NCBI GenBank assembly: GCA_963695375.1
Contig: OY968767.1
Span: 682,001 to 746,000 of the forward strand
Length of the DNA stretch: 64,000 nt
From: JACCVL01 sp963695375
GTDB lineage: Bacteria > Actinomycetota > Actinomycetes > Propionibacteriales > Nocardioidaceae
Direction of reading: 5' to 3'
Part shown: positions 61,771 through 64,000 of the stretch, in pieces
How the letters are laid out: each line of letters starts with the position of its first letter
Numbering within the stretch: the first letter of the stretch is position 1
Position numbers and translations under genes: made by a program
The notes under the pieces: model-generated
Told to the model about the DNA's origin: nothing
Databases searched by the model: none
Seen by the model: the letters and a program-made list of their open reading frames with translations, nothing else

Positions 61771-62181
61771 ATGGCGCACGAGAACCTGCTGGGTGGCCCG
61801 CCGCCCACGCTGCTGCCGGAGGATCCCGCCATCGCGCTGATCGATGCCGGCACCGCCCCGGCCGAGGTGGCGCGGGCGCACCCCACGTCCAGCCTCGCGT
61901 GGGCGGTCCTCGCCGAGCAGGCACTGGACACCGGCGAGGACGTGCGTGCGTACGCCTACGCCCGGACCGGCTATCACCGTGGCCTGGATGCGCTGCGCCG
62001 GTCAGGCTGGCGCGGACACGGGCCGGTGCCGTGGGCACACCAACCCAACCGAGGGTTCCTGCGCGCGCTGGCGGCGTTGGCCCGCGCCGCGGCCGAGATC
62101 GAGGAGAGCGGCGAGGCGGAGCGCTGCCGGACCTTCCTCGGCGACTCCTCCCCGGAGGCGGCTGCCGAGCTGCTCGGCTGA
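61771..62181 (+). CDS. DUF3151 family protein
   Basis: A 136-residue protein beginning MAHENLLGGPPPTLLPEDP. The YAYARTGYHRGLDALRRSGW block and GHGPVPWAHQPNRGFLRAL are diagnostic of DUF3151, an actinobacterial family encoded near fba in mycobacteria (Rv0360c type). It is mostly helical and soluble, with no known function. A CAGGAT hexamer six bases before the ATG suggests a leaderless mRNA. It is bracketed by repeats B6 and B7. Confidence 0.9.
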   Translation: MAHENLLGGPPPTLLPEDPAIALIDAGTAPAEVARAHPTSSLAWAVLAEQALDTGEDVRAYAYARTGYHRGLDALRRSGWRGHGPVPWAHQPNRGFLRALAALARAAAEIEESGEAERCRTFLGDSSPEAAAELLG

Positions 62182-62235
62182 GCAGCGCTCGACCGCCTCG
62201 CCACCGGGCGACGCCCGGACGAGCCGGCCTGGCAA

Positions 62236-62281
62236 GACGTCATCCGTCCGGTTGCCTATTGACGGCGCGTTGTATGACGTC
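62236..62281 (+). repeat. Family B palindromic repeat, copy B7
   Basis: A 46-bp copy in forward orientation in the 112-base gap between convergent DUF3151 and fbaA. It is the near-identical inverted partner of B6. Confidence 0.88.
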
Positions 62282-62293
62282 CCGGGCGAGCGG

Positions 62294-63325
62294 TCAGCGC
62301 AGGGCGGTCCCCGCCGAGCGCAGGTTCTCGCAGGCCTCGACCACCCGGGCCGCCATCGACTGCTCCGCGGCCTTCCCGTACGACCGGGGGTCGTAGGCCT
62401 TCTTGTCGCCCACCTCGCCGTCGATCCGGAGCACCCCGTCGTAGTGGCTGAACATGTGCCCGGCCACCGCGCGGGTGAAGGCGTACTGGGTGTCGGTGTC
62501 GACGTTCATCTTCACCACGCCGTAGTCGACGGCGTCGCCGATCTCCTGTGCCGTCGATCCCGAGCCCCCGTGGAAGACCAGGTCGAACGGGTGTGCGTCC
62601 TCGCCGAGGTCGAACTTCTGCGCGACCACCTGCTGCGCCTCCTTCAGGATCTCCGGCCGGAGCTGGACGTTGCCCGGCTTGTAGACGCCGTGCACGTTGC
62701 CGAATGTGAGCGCCAGGAGGTACCGCCCCTGCTCACCCAGCCCGAGCTGCTCGGCGGTGCGGACCGCGTCGCCGGGGGCGGAGTAGAGCTTCTCGTCCAT
62801 CTCGCCGACGATCCCGTCCTCCTCGCCGCCCACGATGCCGACCTCGACCTCGAGCACGACGTGCGCCGCTGCCGCCCGCTCCAGCAGCTCCTGCGCGATC
62901 GTCAGGTTCTCCTCCAGCTCGACGGCGGAGCCGTCCCACATATGCGACTGGAACAGCGGCTCGTCGCCACCGGCGACGCGCTCCTTGGACAGCGCGAGCA
63001 GCGGCCGGACGAAGCCGTCCAGCTTGTCCTTCGGGCAGTGGTCGGTGTGCAGGGCGACGTGGACCGGGTACTTCTTGGCCACCTCGCGGGCGTACGCGGC
63101 GAACGCCACCGACCCGGTCACCATGTCCTTGACCGTGGCGCCGGAGAGGAACTCGGCTCCGCCCGTCGAGACCTGCACGATCCCATCGCTTTCCGCCTCG
63201 GCGAAGCCGCGCAGCGCCGCGTGCAACGTCTGCGACGACGTCACGTTGATCGCCGGATAGGCGAACGACCGCTCCTTGGCGGTGTCGAGCATCTGCCGGT
63301 ACGTGTCGGGACTGGCGATGGGCAT
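62294..63325 (-). CDS. fbaA: Class II fructose-bisphosphate aldolase
   Basis: A 343-residue zinc-dependent glycolytic aldolase. The zinc and catalytic motif HVALHTDHCPKDK is near residue 105. GNVHGVYKPGNV and FHGGSGS supply further ligands and the phosphate site. ATG 63325 has GGGAGAG upstream. The length matches the actinobacterial enzyme. Three GGTCGGC repeats lie just upstream (63346-63366). Confidence 0.95.
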   Translation of the reverse strand: MPIASPDTYRQMLDTAKERSFAYPAINVTSSQTLHAALRGFAEAESDGIVQVSTGGAEFLSGATVKDMVTGSVAFAAYAREVAKKYPVHVALHTDHCPKDKLDGFVRPLLALSKERVAGGDEPLFQSHMWDGSAVELEENLTIAQELLERAAAAHVVLEVEVGIVGGEEDGIVGEMDEKLYSAPGDAVRTAEQLGLGEQGRYLLALTFGNVHGVYKPGNVQLRPEILKEAQQVVAQKFDLGEDAHPFDLVFHGGSGSTAQEIGDAVDYGVVKMNVDTDTQYAFTRAVAGHMFSHYDGVLRIDGEVGDKKAYDPRSYGKAAEQSMAARVVEACENLRSAGTALR

Positions 63326-63345
63326 CGGGGGCTCTCCCTGTCGTC

Positions 63346-63366
63346 GGTCGGCGGTCGGCGGTCGGC
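63346..63366. repeat. Three tandem GGTCGGC units before fbaA
   Basis: Three 7-bp repeats in the 143-base gap upstream of fbaA. No clear promoter is recognised elsewhere in the gap. Confidence 0.5.
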
Positions 63367-63468
63367 GGGTGGCGCACGGCGCTCGGCACGGCGGGCGTCG
63401 AGACGCCGACGGTCGTGCCCCGCAGTATGCCGCGCCTGGCGCGCCGCACCCAGCCGGGCGTCCGCCGA

Positions 63469-64000
63469 TCAGTCCAGCTGCGGCAGCAGCGCGCGAGCCG
63501 CGACCTGGACCGGGTCCCACACCGACGAGAACGGCGGGGCGTACGCCAGGTCGAGGTCGACGAGCTCGGACACGGTCAGCCCGGTCCAGAGCGCGGTCGC
63601 GCAGGTGTCGATCCGGATGGCCGAGCCCTCGCGACCCACGATCTGCGCCCCGAGCAGCAGCCCGCCGACCCGTTCCGCGGTCAGCCGGAGCGTCATCGGC
63701 CGGGCGCCCGGGAAGTAGCCGGCCTTCGTGGTGGTCTCCACGGTCGCCGACACCGCGTCTCGTCCCAGGCCGCGGGCCCGTCGGTCGGTGAGACCGGTGC
63801 AACCGACCTCCAGATCGCAGACCTTGGTGACCGCGGTGCCGACGACACCGGGGAAGGTCGCCTCGCCGCCGGTGAGGTTGAGTCCGATCACCCGGCCCTG
63901 CTTGTTGGCATGCGTCCCGAGCGGGACGTGCGCGTGCTCGCCCGCGACGCGGTCCCACACCTCGACGCAGTCTCCGCCCGCCCACACGCCCTCGTGCCCC
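63469..64000 (-). CDS. FAD-dependent disulfide oxidoreductase, C-terminal part
   Basis: The 5' end lies outside the window; 177 codons are visible. GVWAGGDCVEV is the second FAD-binding motif, with the aspartate that contacts the flavin ribityl chain. The rest is a pyridine nucleotide-disulfide dimerisation domain (GTAVTKVCDLEVGCTGL onward). The order and sequence fit the NADH oxidase/CoA-disulfide reductase group. The redox-active cysteine would lie in the missing N-terminal part, so the exact class is open. Confidence 0.82.
   Translation of the reverse strand, partial: GHEGVWAGGDCVEVWDRVAGEHAHVPLGTHANKQGRVIGLNLTGGEATFPGVVGTAVTKVCDLEVGCTGLTDRRARGLGRDAVSATVETTTKAGYFPGARPMTLRLTAERVGGLLLGAQIVGREGSAIRIDTCATALWTGLTVSELVDLDLAYAPPFSSVWDPVQVAARALLPQLD

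Overview
The window is high-GC DNA from an actinomycete. BldC beside a DUF3073 protein, a purF-linked sterol-carrier protein, a SigE-family sigma factor, a DUF3151 gene next to fbaA and many leaderless genes all point to Actinomycetota. A Geodermatophilales-like lineage is possible, but I cannot fix the genus from sequence alone. There is no prophage, plasmid or CRISPR array. About 57 protein genes and 3 tRNAs are supported. Two genes, a doxX-like gene and purD, carry single-base frameshifts.

Layout. 1-2.8 kb: a tightly overlapped minus-strand operon (small protein, FHA protein, NmrA-like reductase, CPBP protease) diverging from a MerR-DICT regulator. 3.8-12.4 kb: assorted metabolism (PLP decarboxylase, PIG-L deacetylase, glutathionyl-hydroquinone reductase-like GST, GT-C glycosyltransferase, lipoprotein, MFS plus ornithine-type decarboxylase). 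12.4-18.2 kb: a large GGDEF-EAL protein, the broken DoxX-like gene, aroQ, an RsbW-like ATPase and a minimal zincin. 18.3-19.3 kb: tRNA-Glu, tRNA-Asp and tRNA-Phe among two dispersed repeat families. 19.3-25.4 kb: monooxygenase, subtilase, methyltransferase, GNATs, a heliorhodopsin with all its signature residues, and a tail-collar/DUF6916/GNAT group.

25.5-37 kb looks like a sulfur and redox island. It holds a fused ferredoxin-NrfD membrane subunit, a large molybdopterin subunit without a Tat signal, an Mrp ATPase, two DUF202 proteins, two SulP transporters, a GntR regulator and a YgaP-like rhodanese. The rhodanese-SulP operon has an ATACCC-N4-GGGTAT operator of the CsoR/CstR type. A catalase gene follows in the divergent direction.

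39-59.5 kb carries nine de novo purine genes, all on the minus strand (purA, purD, purB, purC, purS, purQ, purL, purF, purM), interleaved with an acyl-CoA ligase, a sigma factor and its partner, a dipeptidase and a sterol-carrier protein, and ending in DUF3073 and bldC. The right edge has a diacylglycerol-kinase-like gene, a two-HTH regulator, a DUF3151 gene, fbaA and the end of a flavin-dependent disulfide oxidoreductase.

The most unusual material is non-coding. Seven copies of an element exactly 46 bp long have complementary 10-bp ends, tandem and inverted pairs, and one apparent compensatory change. Nine copies of a CACGATCCGCGACTT element sit mostly just 3' of genes behind C-rich tracts and may mark transcript ends. 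Twin 18-bp palindromes lie upstream of purF, and a 10-codon leader ORF overlaps the heliorhodopsin start.
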